This document shows positions 17,580-26,122 of a stretch of 64,000 bases of DNA, one piece after another. The stretch's first letter is position 1. Each line of letters opens with the position of its first letter. Origin of the DNA: Curtobacterium sp. L6-1 (lineage in GTDB: Bacteria > Actinomycetota > Actinomycetes > Actinomycetales > Microbacteriaceae); the NCBI RefSeq assembly GCF_018885305.1, contig NZ_CP076544.1, positions 3,286,001-3,350,000 of the forward strand, in the 5' to 3' direction. Below the pieces are notes generated by a model. That model worked only from the letters and a program-made list of their open reading frames with translations, did not search any database and was not told where the DNA came from. Both the position numbers and the translations under genes were made by a program.

Positions 17580-18251
17580 TCAGGCCGGCGAGGTCGTGAC
17601 GTTCGCGGCGCCGGCCCAGTCGCCGGTCGCCAGGTACTCGACCTTCTTGGCGATCGAGACCGCGTGGTCGGCGAAGCGCTCGTGGTAGCGGGAGGCCAGC
17701 GTGGCGTCGACCGTGTCGACCGGCCCGCCCTTCCAGGCCTCACCGAGCACGAAGTCGAAGACGCTGGCGTGCAGCTCGTCGACGGCGTCGTCCTCGTCGC
17801 GGATCTCGGCGGCCAGGGCGATGTCCTCGGTCGCGAGCAGTCGCGTGAGCTTCTGCGCCATCGCGACGTCGTGCGCGCCCATCTGCTTGAACGTGCCGCG
17901 GAGGCCCTTCGGCACGACCTTCTCCGGGAAGCGCTGCCGGGCGAGCTGCGCGATGTGCTCGGCCATGTCGCCCATGCGCTCGAGCGAGGAGCTCACACGG
18001 AGGGCGGTGACCACGACGCGGAGGTCGCGGGCGACGGGGGCCTGGCGGGCGAGGATGTCGATGGCCACCTCGTCGAGGGCGGATGCCGCGGCGTCGATCT
18101 TCGCGTCGTCGGCGATGACCTCCTCGGCGAGGGCGACGTCGGACTCGCTGAACGCCTCGGTGGCTCGGGTGATGGCGGACTCGACGAGCCCGGCGATCTC
18201 GGTCAGACGCTCTTGGACGTCCTGGAGCTCCTGCTGGAACACTTCGCGCAT
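17580..18251 (-). CDS. phoU: Phosphate signalling regulator PhoU
   Basis: A 223-residue all-helical protein with the two PhoU repeats. The first contains SSLERMGDMAEHIAQLA and the second ERFADHAVSIAKKVEYL, the conserved E/DxxxD metal-binding helices. PhoU links the Pst transporter to the phosphate-responsive histidine kinase and keeps the system off when phosphate is high. It is divergent from senX3-regX3, and the shared gap carries a PHO box. The ATG at 18251 gives the usual family length; the frame extends upstream without PhoU similarity. Confidence 0.9.
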   Translation of the reverse strand: MREVFQQELQDVQERLTEIAGLVESAITRATEAFSESDVALAEEVIADDAKIDAAASALDEVAIDILARQAPVARDLRVVVTALRVSSSLERMGDMAEHIAQLARQRFPEKVVPKGLRGTFKQMGAHDVAMAQKLTRLLATEDIALAAEIRDEDDAVDELHASVFDFVLGEAWKGGPVDTVDATLASRYHERFADHAVSIAKKVEYLATGDWAGAANVTTSPA

Positions 18252-18296
18252 GGGGGAGGGCCTCTCTCTGCGTACCGGACGAGTGTCGTCAGCCCA

Positions 18297-18358
18297 GGTG
18301 AACGATCGGTGACGTGCGGCTGAACGGTTCGCGATCCGGCCTGCGGGGAGCGGTGAAC
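18297..18358 (-). promoter_or_regulatory. PHO box (11-bp-phased GTTCACC-type direct repeats)
   Basis: Read on the minus strand, GTTCAGC, CGTCACC and GTTCACC occur at exact 11-base steps (plus-strand positions 18319, 18308 and 18297). A further GTTCACC at 18352 lies 33 bases away, in the same 11-base phase. This is the known layout of actinobacterial PHO boxes bound by OmpR-type phosphate regulators. It lies between phoU and senX3, so RegX3 autoregulation and phoU control are likely. Confidence 0.7.
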
Positions 18359-18385
18359 GGCGTCCGAACCGCATGTGACGACTCC

Positions 18386-18391
18386 TACACT
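18386..18391 (+). promoter_or_regulatory. -10 box of a leaderless senX3 promoter
   Basis: TACACT is followed by six bases and then the senX3 ATG at 18398. There is no ribosome site. Confidence 0.5.
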
Positions 18392-18397
18392 GGCGGC

Positions 18398-19564
18398 ATG
18401 GACAACGCGTGGCTCGTGCCACTGTCGATGCTCCTCGGCGGTGTGTTCGGCGCGGGCGTCGTGGTGCTGATCATCACCGCCGAGCGGACGGCCCGGGCTG
18501 CCGACGTGGCGGACCGTGCGCTGCCGGACGGGGTCGCGGCCGTGATCGCCACCATGCACAACCCGGCCGTGGTCGTCGACCCGTCGAACACCGTCGTCGC
18601 GGCGTCGCCGCAGGCCCTCGCGGTCGGGCTGGTCGTGCGGCGCAAGCTCGTGCACGCCGACCTCGCGGCGCTGGTCGACCGGGTGCGGCACAGCGGCGAG
18701 ATGGGCTCCGAGGACCTCGAACTCCCACGCGGCGGCCGGGGCGACGTCATGGGCTACCTGAGCTTCCGGGCAGCGCAGCTCGGCAACCGCTACGTCCTGG
18801 TCACAGCCGACGACCTCACCGAGACCCGGCGGATCGACGAGGTCCGGCGGGACTTCGTCGCGAACATCTCCCACGAGCTGAAGACCCCGATCGGCGCCAT
18901 CGGCCTGCTGTCCGAGACCCTCGTGGTGGCCGCGGACGACCCCGTGCACGTGCGCAAGTTCGCCGCGCAGCTGGTCACCGAGTCCGAGCGCCTCGGCGCC
19001 CTGACGAAGGACATCATCGAACTGTCCCGGCTGCAGTCCGTCGACGCGCTCGAGGCCAGCGAGGAGACCTCGGTCGACAAGGTCGTGCAGGCAGCGGTCG
19101 ACGGCAACGAGGTCGTCGCCCGCGCCCGGGGCATCGAGCTGGTCCGTGCGAAGAAGTCGAAGCGTCGGGTCATCGGCGACCCGGGGCTGCTGCAGGTCGC
19201 GGTGTCGAACCTCATCGCGAACGCGGTCAAGTACTCGCCGGACAACACCCGGGTCGGTGTCGGCGTGCGCGCCGTGAAGGGCTTCGTCGAGATCGCGGTC
19301 ACCGACCAGGGCGTCGGCATCCCCGAGGCCGACCTCGACCGTGTGTTCGAGCGGTTCTACCGCGTCGATCCGGCACGGTCCCGGGCGACCGGGGGAACGG
19401 GCCTCGGCCTGGCGATCGTCAAGCACATCGTGAGCAACCACGGTGGCGACGTCCGCGTCTGGTCGCAGCCCGGCAAGGGTTCCACCTTCACGATCCGTCT
19501 CCCCGAGGCGGACCCCGAACTGACCACAGCACTCGAAGAGCAACTGGAAGAGCAGCCATCGTGA
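18398..19564 (+). CDS. senX3: Phosphate-responsive sensor histidine kinase SenX3
   Basis: A 388-residue membrane kinase. One N-terminal membrane segment (about residues 5-27), a PAS-like region (about 45-135), HisKA with ISHELKTPIGAIGLL (His near residue 164), and a HATPase domain with N box NLIANAVKYS, G1 DQGVGIP and G2 GGTGLGLAIVKHI. The short extracellular part and PAS domain fit SenX3, which is thought to sense phosphate through PhoU/Pst rather than directly. The start is chosen at the ATG following TACACT. The stop overlaps the GTG of regX3. Confidence 0.92.
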   Translation: MDNAWLVPLSMLLGGVFGAGVVVLIITAERTARAADVADRALPDGVAAVIATMHNPAVVVDPSNTVVAASPQALAVGLVVRRKLVHADLAALVDRVRHSGEMGSEDLELPRGGRGDVMGYLSFRAAQLGNRYVLVTADDLTETRRIDEVRRDFVANISHELKTPIGAIGLLSETLVVAADDPVHVRKFAAQLVTESERLGALTKDIIELSRLQSVDALEASEETSVDKVVQAAVDGNEVVARARGIELVRAKKSKRRVIGDPGLLQVAVSNLIANAVKYSPDNTRVGVGVRAVKGFVEIAVTDQGVGIPEADLDRVFERFYRVDPARSRATGGTGLGLAIVKHIVSNHGGDVRVWSQPGKGSTFTIRLPEADPELTTALEEQLEEQPS

Positions 19565-20241
19565 CCAAGATCCTCATCGTCGACGACGAGCCGGCCCTGA
19601 GCGAACCCCTGGAGTTCCTGCTGCAGCGCGAGGGGTACGACACCTCCGTCGCTGCCGACGGCGTCACCGCCCTGTCGAAGTTCGACACGGAGAACCCCGA
19701 CCTCGTCCTGCTGGACCTCATGCTGCCGGGGCTGTCCGGTACCGAGGTGTGCCGGCAGATCCGGACCCGGTCGAACGTGCCGATCATCATGCTCACCGCG
19801 AAGGACTCGGAGGTGGACATCGTCGTCGGGCTGGAGCTCGGCGCCGACGACTACGTGACGAAGCCGTACTCGACGCGGGAGCTGTTGGCCCGCATCCGTG
19901 CGGTCCTCCGTCGTCGCACCGAGGACGACCCGGGCGACGTCGGGATCCTGCAGGTGGGTGGCATCCGGATGGACGTCGAGCGGCACACGGTGTCGGTCGA
20001 CGGGTCCGAGACGCCGATGCCGCTCAAGGAGTTCGAGCTGCTCGAGCTGCTGCTGCGCAACGCGGGCCGGGTGCTCACGCGCGGGCAGCTCATCGACCGC
20101 GTGTGGGGGTCGGACTACTTCGGCGACACGAAGACGCTCGACGTGCACATCAAGCGCATCCGCTCGAAGATCGAGCGCGTCCCGAGCACTCCGGAGGTCC
20201 TCGTGACCGTCCGTGGGCTCGGGTACCGCATCGAGGCCTAG
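19561..20241 (+). CDS. regX3: OmpR-family response regulator RegX3
   Basis: A 226-residue regulator. The receiver domain has the acidic pair in IVDDEPALS, the phosphoacceptor Asp in LVLLDLMLPG, the Thr in IIMLTAKD and the Lys in DDYVTKPYS. The winged helix spans about residues 130-226, ending VTVRGLGYRIEA. It is translationally coupled to senX3 (GTGA). RegX3 activates the phosphate starvation regulon through PHO boxes such as the one upstream of this pair. Confidence 0.93.
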   Translation: MTKILIVDDEPALSEPLEFLLQREGYDTSVAADGVTALSKFDTENPDLVLLDLMLPGLSGTEVCRQIRTRSNVPIIMLTAKDSEVDIVVGLELGADDYVTKPYSTRELLARIRAVLRRRTEDDPGDVGILQVGGIRMDVERHTVSVDGSETPMPLKEFELLELLLRNAGRVLTRGQLIDRVWGSDYFGDTKTLDVHIKRIRSKIERVPSTPEVLVTVRGLGYRIEA

Positions 20242-20326
20242 TCGCGTCGATCCCGCGGGCGCCGGGGCGGCGGAGCCGCCGCTCCGGCGCGGGTCGCGGG
20301 CCACGGGTCGGCGGCCGGAACGCGGA

Positions 20327-20368
20327 GGAGGCCCGGGGCTGGTCCTGCGGAACCGGCCCCGGGCCTCC
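20327..20368. terminator. Hairpin between regX3 and the convergent lipoprotein gene
   Basis: Arms of 17 bases (20327-20343 and 20352-20368, core GGAGGCCCGGGGC) pair with one G-T wobble around an 8-base loop. Confidence 0.75.
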
Positions 20369-20386
20369 TGTGCGAGCTGACCGCGG

Positions 20387-21025
20387 TCAGTTCGTGCCGT
20401 TGTCGCCCTCGGACGAGTCGGTCTGCGAACCCTGCTGCGTGCCGGGCGCCGAGGCGTCGCCGGTGGGCTGCGTGCCGCTGACCGACGGGGACGTCTCGGT
20501 CATGGTCGGCGTGGGGGTCGGCGCGAGGTTCTGGTACTCCTCCTGCGAGCTGGTGAGGACCGGCACGGTGGCGGAGGCGCCCTCGGCACCCTGGTACGAG
20601 AAGTACATCTTGACGAGCGAGCCCGGCTTCGCGGTCACGTCGTCGAAGTCGACGGTGTCGTGCTCGGCGTCGTCGGCGAGGACGACGGTGGCGTTGCTGG
20701 GGACCACGACGGTCTGGTCGTTGCCGTCGACCTCGAGCGTGACGGTGCGCTCCTCGTCGCCGGTGTTCACGAGGGTGCCGACGAAGCGGGCGTCCTCACC
20801 GGTGTCCGAGATGAGCAGTGCGTTCCGCACGTCGACGGAGCCCGTCGTCACGTCCACACCGTCGGTGATCTGGCGGATCTCCTTGGTGCGCGCCGGCGAC
20901 AAGAACTCGCAGCCGGTCGCGCCGAGGGCGATCGACGCGGCGACGGCGACGGAAACGAGTACCCGAGCTCGCAAGAGGTTCCTCCGGAAGTCAACGATGG
21001 CGGACCGTGCGGCCCTGGCGATCAT
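20387..21025 (-). CDS. LpqE-like lipoprotein upstream of carD
   Basis: A 212-residue lipoprotein. It has a basic N-terminus, a hydrophobic core and lipobox LGATGC (Cys near residue 39), a beta-rich domain, and a low-complexity Thr/Pro/Ser/Gln tail of about 45 residues. It is divergent from carD, as lpqE (Rv3584) is beside carD in M. tuberculosis; family identity rests on that gene order plus the lipobox and size. LpqE-type proteins are surface lipoproteins of unknown function. Confidence 0.7.
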   Translation of the reverse strand: MIARAARSAIVDFRRNLLRARVLVSVAVAASIALGATGCEFLSPARTKEIRQITDGVDVTTGSVDVRNALLISDTGEDARFVGTLVNTGDEERTVTLEVDGNDQTVVVPSNATVVLADDAEHDTVDFDDVTAKPGSLVKMYFSYQGAEGASATVPVLTSSQEEYQNLAPTPTPTMTETSPSVSGTQPTGDASAPGTQQGSQTDSSEGDNGTN

Positions 21026-21116
21026 CCTACCCAGCCCCCGGCGGGGGCCGTCGTCAGGCGGGTCGGCCGTGGCCCGGGCTGCGCTGCCGGCAGTGCGGTC
21101 AGGGTCCCCTTACCCG

Positions 21117-21136
21117 TACCACCCTTGTGGTAAACT
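21117..21136 (+). promoter_or_regulatory. Probable carD promoter overlapping a small dyad
   Basis: A -10-like TAAACT (21131-21136) overlaps the right arm of the dyad TACCAC-CCTT-GTGGTA (21117-21132). A weak -35 (CTTACC) lies about 16 bases upstream. The 5' leader to the carD ATG would be about 20 bases. The dyad could be an operator; no regulator is identified. Confidence 0.4.
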
Positions 21137-21162
21137 GGAGGTCTGGGAACGGAGCCTGATAC

Positions 21163-21645
21163 ATGCAATTCGAGGTCGGTGAGACCGTCGTCTACCCCCA
21201 TCACGGGGCGGCAACCATCTCTGAAGTCAAGACTCGCGTCATCAAGGGCGAGGAAAAGGTCTACCTGAAGCTCCGCGTCACGCAGGGCGATCTGACGATC
21301 GAGGTCCCCGCGGACAACGTCGACCTGGTCGGCGTCCGCGACGTGATCGGCAAGGAAGGGCTCGACAAGGTGTTCGAGGTCCTCCGGGCCCCGTTCACCG
21401 AGGAGCCGACCAACTGGTCGCGTCGCTACAAGGCGAACCTCGAGAAGCTCGCTTCGGGTGACGTCATCAAGGTGTCCGAGGTCGTCCGCGACCTCTGGCG
21501 CCGCGACCAGGACCGCGGGCTCTCCGCGGGCGAGAAGCGGATGCTTGCCAAGGCGCGCCAGATCCTCATCTCCGAGCTGGCCCTGGCCGAGAAGACCGAC
21601 GAGGACAAGGCTTCGACCGTCCTCGACGAGGTCCTCGCGTCCTGA
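21163..21645 (+). CDS. carD: CarD-family RNA polymerase-binding transcription regulator
   Basis: A 160-residue essential regulator that stabilises open promoter complexes. The N-terminal Tudor-like RNA polymerase interaction domain begins [17 protein letters not shown]. The C-terminal helical domain (about 70-160) carries the conserved Trp region [13 protein letters not shown] that contacts the upstream fork of the transcription bubble. Length is normal. It heads the carD-ispDF-cysS-rlmB block, the same order as in mycobacteria. Confidence 0.95.
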   Translation: MQFEVGETVVYPHHGAATISEVKTRVIKGEEKVYLKLRVTQGDLTIEVPADNVDLVGVRDVIGKEGLDKVFEVLRAPFTEEPTNWSRRYKANLEKLASGDVIKVSEVVRDLWRRDQDRGLSAGEKRMLAKARQILISELALAEKTDEDKASTVLDEVLAS

Positions 21646-21652
21646 CCACCGC

Positions 21653-22939
21653 TTGACCACCAGCGACACCACGACGACCGCACCGGCGCAGAGCCCCGCT
21701 CTGGCAGCCCGTGCGGTCGTCGTCGTCGCAGCGGGTTCCGGCACGCGGCTCGGCATCGGGACGGCGAAGGCGTTCGTCCCCGTGGCCGGCGAGCTGATGC
21801 TCGCGCGAGCCCTCCGGACGCTGTTCACGCTGGCCGAGCCGACGACCGTCGTCGTCGTCGCGCCGGCCGACCGGCTCGACGAGTGCCGCGCGCTGGTCGC
21901 CGCCGTCGCCGGGGCTGCGGTCGGGTACACGGCGGTCGTGCCGGGAGGCGCGGATCGCCACGCGTCGGTCCAGGCCGGGCTGGCAGTGCTGCCGGACTCC
22001 GTCCAGGCCGTGCTCGTGCACGACGCCGCTCGCTGCCTGACGCCGGCCTCCCAGTTCGAGCGGGTGTTCGCCGCGGTCGCGAGCGGGTCGGTGGGCGCGC
22101 TGCCGGACGGCCGTGCGGACGCCGACGGTCTCGGGGTCGGCGTGGTGCCGGCGTTGCCCGTCGTCGACACGGTCAAGCGGGTCGAGGGCGACCGGGTCGT
22201 GGGGACGGTCGACCGGTCGGCTCTGGTCGGGGTGCAGACGCCACAGGGCTTCCCGCTCGCCGGACTCCGACGGGCGTACGCGCTCGCGGAGCAGGCCGAG
22301 ACGGACGACGCCGGGGTGTTCCAGGCGGCTGGTGGGACGGTCCGGACCGTGGCCGGTGACGCCGACGCGTTCAAGATCACCACGCGGTGGGACCTCGGGC
22401 GTGCCGAGGCCCTCGTCGCGGAGCGGGCCGCACTCGCTGCGGGTGCGGGCGCTGCCGGGTCGGTCCTGCCGGACGTCCGCATCGGACTGGGCATCGACGT
22501 GCACGCCTTCGACCCCGACGTGCCGTGCCGCGTCGGCATGCTCGACTTCCCCGGGGAGCCCGGGCTGTCCGGGCACAGCGATGGTGACGCCGTCGCCCAC
22601 GCGGTGTGCGACGCACTGCTCTCGGCCGGCGGGCTCGGCGACATCGGCGGGCGCTTCGGCACCGCCGACCCGCGGTACGCCGGAGCTGCCGGGGACGTCT
22701 TCGTCCGCGGCGCCGTCGGGCTGTTGCTGGACGCGGGTCTCGTCCCCGTCCGCGTGACCGTGCAGGTCATCGGGAACCGCCCGCGGATCGGCGCCCGACG
22801 CGGCGAGATGGAGGACGCCCTCGCCGCAGCGGTCGGGGCGCCGGTCGCGGTGTCCGGCACCACCACGGACGGCCTCGGGGCGACCGGGCGCGGCGACGGG
22901 CTCGCCGCGATCGCGACCGCGCTCGTCCGTCCGCGCTGA
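21653..22939 (+). CDS. ispDF: Bifunctional IspD-IspF fusion (MEP isoprenoid pathway)
   Basis: One 428-residue chain joins two enzymes. The N-terminal IspD domain (about 18-265; CTP transfer to methylerythritol 4-phosphate) has AAGSGTRLGIGTAKAFVPVAG, VLVHDAARCL and VQTPQGF. The C-terminal IspF domain (about 272-428; cyclisation) has RIGLGIDVHAF with the zinc-binding Asp-x-His, then LSGHSDGDAVAHAVCDAL and GTTTDGLGATGRG. The start is taken as TTG at 21653, eight bases after the carD stop; a GTG further in would cut into the first strand. Mycobacteria encode the two enzymes separately in the same place, so this is a fusion of neighbours. Confidence 0.9.
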   Translation: MTTSDTTTTAPAQSPALAARAVVVVAAGSGTRLGIGTAKAFVPVAGELMLARALRTLFTLAEPTTVVVVAPADRLDECRALVAAVAGAAVGYTAVVPGGADRHASVQAGLAVLPDSVQAVLVHDAARCLTPASQFERVFAAVASGSVGALPDGRADADGLGVGVVPALPVVDTVKRVEGDRVVGTVDRSALVGVQTPQGFPLAGLRRAYALAEQAETDDAGVFQAAGGTVRTVAGDADAFKITTRWDLGRAEALVAERAALAAGAGAAGSVLPDVRIGLGIDVHAFDPDVPCRVGMLDFPGEPGLSGHSDGDAVAHAVCDALLSAGGLGDIGGRFGTADPRYAGAAGDVFVRGAVGLLLDAGLVPVRVTVQVIGNRPRIGARRGEMEDALAAAVGAPVAVSGTTTDGLGATGRGDGLAAIATALVRPR

Positions 22940-23042
22940 CGGAACCGGTCGGTCCGCGGACGGGAGCGGTCCGCGCGACCGGCCACGCGCCTCCCGGCTG
23001 CGGTCCCGACCCCGGAGCAGGGTCTGGCTCTAGGCTTGTCCC

Positions 23043-24452
23043 GTGACCGTTCGCCTGTACGACTCCCGCGCCGCAGACGTCGTCGACCTCGTCCCCCTGG
23101 TCGACGGACAGGTCAGCATCTACGTCTGCGGGCCGACGGTGCAGTCGTCGCCGCACATCGGGCACCTCCGCTCCGCACTGGTCTACGACATCTGGCGTCG
23201 CTGGCTGAGCCACCGCGGGTACCGCGTGACCCTGGTGCGGAACGTCACGGACATCGACGACAAGGTGCTCGACCTCGCCGCCGGCACCGACGAGCCCTGG
23301 TGGGCGCGGGCGTACCGCGTCGAACTCGAGTTCACCGCCGCGTACACGGCGCTCGGCATCCTGCCGCCGACGTACGAGCCCCGAGCGACCGCGAGCATCC
23401 CGCAGATGCAGGACATCATCACGCGGCTCGTCGAGAACGGGCACGCCTACCCGGCCGCCGACGGCAGCGGGGACGTGTACTTCGACACCGCGAGCTGGCC
23501 CGGGTACGGTGCCCTCACCCGGCAGCGCCGCGACGACATGGTCGACGCCACCGACGCCGACCCCCGCGGCAAGCGGGACGCACGCGACTTCGCGCTCTGG
23601 AAGGGCGCGAAGGCCAGCGAACCGTCGACGGCCAGCTGGGACTCGCCCTGGGGCGCCGGACGGCCCGGGTGGCACATCGAGTGCTCGGCGATGTCCCGGC
23701 GCTACCTCGGCCCCGCGTTCGACATCCACGGCGGCGGCCTCGACCTGCGCTTCCCGCACCACGAGAACGAGCTCGCGCAGTCCACCGCGGCAGGGGACGC
23801 CTTCGCCTCGTACTGGCTGCACAACGGACTCGTCTCCGTCGGCGGCCAGAAGATGTCGAAGTCGCTCGGCAACTCGATCTTCGCCGCCGACTTCCTCGCC
23901 GCGGCCCGTCCCGTGGTGGTCCGGTACTTCCTCGGCGCCGCCCACTACCGGTCCACGATCGACCACCACGACGGCTCCCTGGCCGAGGCCGAGGCCGCAC
24001 TCGACCGCATCGAGGGCTTCCTCGCCCGCGCAGCCGAGCGGCTCGAGGGGGTCCCGCTGTCGGACGCCCCGGCCGTGCCGCAGGGCTTCGCCGACGCGAT
24101 GGACGACGACCTCGCGGTGCCGCAGGCCCTCGCCGTCCTGCACGAGACCGTCCGGGCCGGGAACGCGGCGCTCGACGCCGACGATGCGGAAGCGCTCGGT
24201 GTCGCGTACCATCAGGTGGCCGCGATGGTCGAGGTGCTCGGCATCGACCCGCGGGCACCGCACTGGTCGGGCGGCGCACACGACACCTCGGCAGCACCGC
24301 TCGCCGCCCTCGTCGAACGCCTCGTACAGGAGCGCGCCGACGCCAGGGCCGCCAGGGACTTCGCCACGGCCGACCGCGTCCGGGACGACCTCGCAGGCGC
24401 GGGCATCACGATCGAGGACACACCGTCCGGAACACGCTGGAGCATCGCCTGA
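23043..24452 (+). CDS. cysS: Cysteinyl-tRNA synthetase
   Basis: It charges tRNA-Cys. The 469-residue class I synthetase has the first zinc ligand in [18 protein letters not shown] with the HIGH motif, the WHIECSAM and HHENELAQS zinc-site segments, and KMSKSLGNS near residue 271. A TAGGCT box (23031-23036) lies six bases before the GTG, so the message is probably leaderless. It is followed after 28 bases by rlmB with a good ribosome site. The paralogous MshC ligase of mycothiol synthesis is similar, but gene order and full length favour CysS. Confidence 0.93.
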   Translation: MTVRLYDSRAADVVDLVPLVDGQVSIYVCGPTVQSSPHIGHLRSALVYDIWRRWLSHRGYRVTLVRNVTDIDDKVLDLAAGTDEPWWARAYRVELEFTAAYTALGILPPTYEPRATASIPQMQDIITRLVENGHAYPAADGSGDVYFDTASWPGYGALTRQRRDDMVDATDADPRGKRDARDFALWKGAKASEPSTASWDSPWGAGRPGWHIECSAMSRRYLGPAFDIHGGGLDLRFPHHENELAQSTAAGDAFASYWLHNGLVSVGGQKMSKSLGNSIFAADFLAAARPVVVRYFLGAAHYRSTIDHHDGSLAEAEAALDRIEGFLARAAERLEGVPLSDAPAVPQGFADAMDDDLAVPQALAVLHETVRAGNAALDADDAEALGVAYHQVAAMVEVLGIDPRAPHWSGGAHDTSAAPLAALVERLVQERADARAARDFATADRVRDDLAGAGITIEDTPSGTRWSIA

Positions 24453-24480
24453 CCACGGCAGTGCCGAACAGGAGAACTGC

Positions 24481-25500
24481 ATGAAGAACGTCTCGGGGAG
24501 CAAGAAGGGTCGTCCGGGCGCCGTCCGCACCGGCCGCAAGGGCAACAAGCAGGTCGGCTCGGGTGGCCAGGGCGCGCAGGCGCTCGAGGGCCGCAAGCCG
24601 ACGCCGAAGGCCGAGGACCGTCCGTACCACCCCGCCGGCAAGCGCAAGGCGGCCAAGGAACGCTTCGAGGCGGCGCGCAACCGTCGTGGTGGCAGCGGGG
24701 CCTCGTCGTCGCCGCAGACCCGCACCGGCCGTCCGCCGACACGGAAGACCGACGACAGCGAGCTCGTGACCGGCCGCAACTCGGTGCTCGAGGCGCTGCG
24801 CACGAAGACCCCGTCGACGACGCTCTACATCGCGGCCCGGATCGAGGTCGACGACCGCGTCAAGGAGATCCTTGCGCTCGCCAACCACCGCGGCGTGCCG
24901 ATCATGGAGATCATGCGTCCGGAGCTCGACCGCATCACGGGGCACGACAGCGTGCACCAGGGCGTCGCGCTCAAGGTGCCGGCGTACGAGTACGCCGTCG
25001 CCGAGGACATCGTCGAGCGTGCGTTCTCGCGCGACCAGGTCCCGCTGCTCGTCGCGCTCGACGGCATCACCGACCCGCGCAACCTCGGTGCGATCATCCG
25101 GTCGACCGCGGCGTTCGGCGGCCACGGCGTCGTCGTGCCGCAGCGTCGCTCGGTCGGTGTGACCGCGTCGGCGTGGAAGACCTCGGCCGGTGCCGCTGCT
25201 CGGACCCCGGTCGCGATGGCGCCGAACCTGACCCAGACGCTCAAGTCGCTCAAGTCGATGGGGCTCTTCGTGCTCGGTCTGGACGGGGACGGGGACGTCG
25301 AGCTCGACGGCCTCGAGCTCGCCGACCGTCCGATCGTCATCGTCGTCGGGTCCGAGGGCAAGGGGCTGTCCCGCCTCGTGACCGAGACCTGCGACGCGAT
25401 CGTGTCGATCCCGATCTCGAGCGCGACCGAGTCGCTCAACGCGGGCATCGCGGCGAGTGTCACCCTGTGGGAGGTCGCGCGGCGCCGTCGCTCGGCGTAG
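24481..25500 (+). CDS. rlmB: 23S rRNA (guanosine-2'-O-)-methyltransferase, SpoU/TrmH family
   Basis: A 339-residue methyltransferase. The first ~95 residues are a Lys/Arg/Gly-rich basic extension, probably RNA binding and disordered. Residues ~100-175 form the substrate-binding domain (TGRNSVLEAL). The SPOUT domain has the family motifs DGITDPRNLGAIIRSTAAFG, VVGSEGKGLS and IPISSATESLNAGIAASVTLWE. RlmB methylates G2251 of 23S rRNA in E. coli; exact target here is inferred. It ends the carD block. Confidence 0.9.
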   Translation: MKNVSGSKKGRPGAVRTGRKGNKQVGSGGQGAQALEGRKPTPKAEDRPYHPAGKRKAAKERFEAARNRRGGSGASSSPQTRTGRPPTRKTDDSELVTGRNSVLEALRTKTPSTTLYIAARIEVDDRVKEILALANHRGVPIMEIMRPELDRITGHDSVHQGVALKVPAYEYAVAEDIVERAFSRDQVPLLVALDGITDPRNLGAIIRSTAAFGGHGVVVPQRRSVGVTASAWKTSAGAAARTPVAMAPNLTQTLKSLKSMGLFVLGLDGDGDVELDGLELADRPIVIVVGSEGKGLSRLVTETCDAIVSIPISSATESLNAGIAASVTLWEVARRRRSA

Positions 25501-25519
25501 CGAGGGCGGAGCCAGCCAG

Positions 25520-25562
25520 GGGAGGCCCGGTGCCGGTCCACGGGACCGGTGCCGGGCCTCCC
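25520..25562. terminator. Hairpin after rlmB
   Basis: GGGAGGCCCGG (25520) pairs with CCGGGCCTCCC (25552), with an inner GGTCC/GGACC stem. It belongs to the GGGAGGCCCG-type terminators seen repeatedly in this window. Confidence 0.7.
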
Positions 25563-25592
25563 GTCTGTCCGCGGTCCGGCGCACGCGCCGGG

Positions 25593-25966
25593 GTCGCACG
25601 CCCTGCTGGTCGCGTCAGCCGGGGTCGCGCGTTCGGCCGGTCGCGTCCGCCGAGGTCGCGCGTTCGGCCGGTCGCGTCCGCCGGGGTCGCACAACACGCC
25701 GCTCGCGTCCGCCGAGGTTGCACGGTCGGTCGATTGGCCGGGTCGGGGGTGGCGGTTCGTGCGACGTCGGCGGCCCGCCCGCGGTGTGTTGCGCGACGTC
25801 GGCGCCTGCGTGCGGGCGTGTGGTGGTGCGGTGGCCGTCGTGGGCGGGGTCGCAGGACCTGCCGCTCGCGTTCGCCGAGGTCGCACGTTCGGTCGGTTGG
25901 CCGGGTCGGGGGTGGCGGTTCGTGCGACGTCGGCGGCTGGCCTGCGGCGTGTTGTGCGACTTCGGC
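25593..25966. repeat. GTCGCRC-box dyad repeat, locus A (two elements plus a 31-bp ladder)
   Basis: GTCGCRC boxes start at 25593, 25624, 25655, 25686 and (as GTTGCAC) 25717, each 31 bases apart. The last is followed after 35 bases by inverted GTGCGAC at 25759 and by a second inverted box about 32 bases on. A second element repeats this: GTCGCAG at 25849, GTCGCAC at 25880, a 35-base centre, GTGCGAC at 25922 and GTGCGAC 32 bases later. The centres of the two elements are nearly identical. No coding sequence is supported here; the rest of the gap to 26122 is an almost pure G/C tract. Confidence 0.8.
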
Positions 25967-26122
25967 CCGCGCCGGGCCCGGCCGCGCCCCGCCGCGCGCC
26001 GCGCGCCCCGCGCCGGGCCCTGCCCCGGGCCCCGCCCCGCGCAGGGCCCCGCCCCGCCGCGCGCGCCGCGCGCCGCGCGCGCCCAACCGCCCCGCGCCCC
26101 GCGCCCCGCGGCCCAGCGGACG

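Noticed and set aside
25593..25747. Regular 31-bp repeats resembling a CRISPR array
   Set aside because: There are no unique spacers between conserved repeats: the whole 31-base unit repeats. No cas genes are nearby, and the units run into an inverted set.
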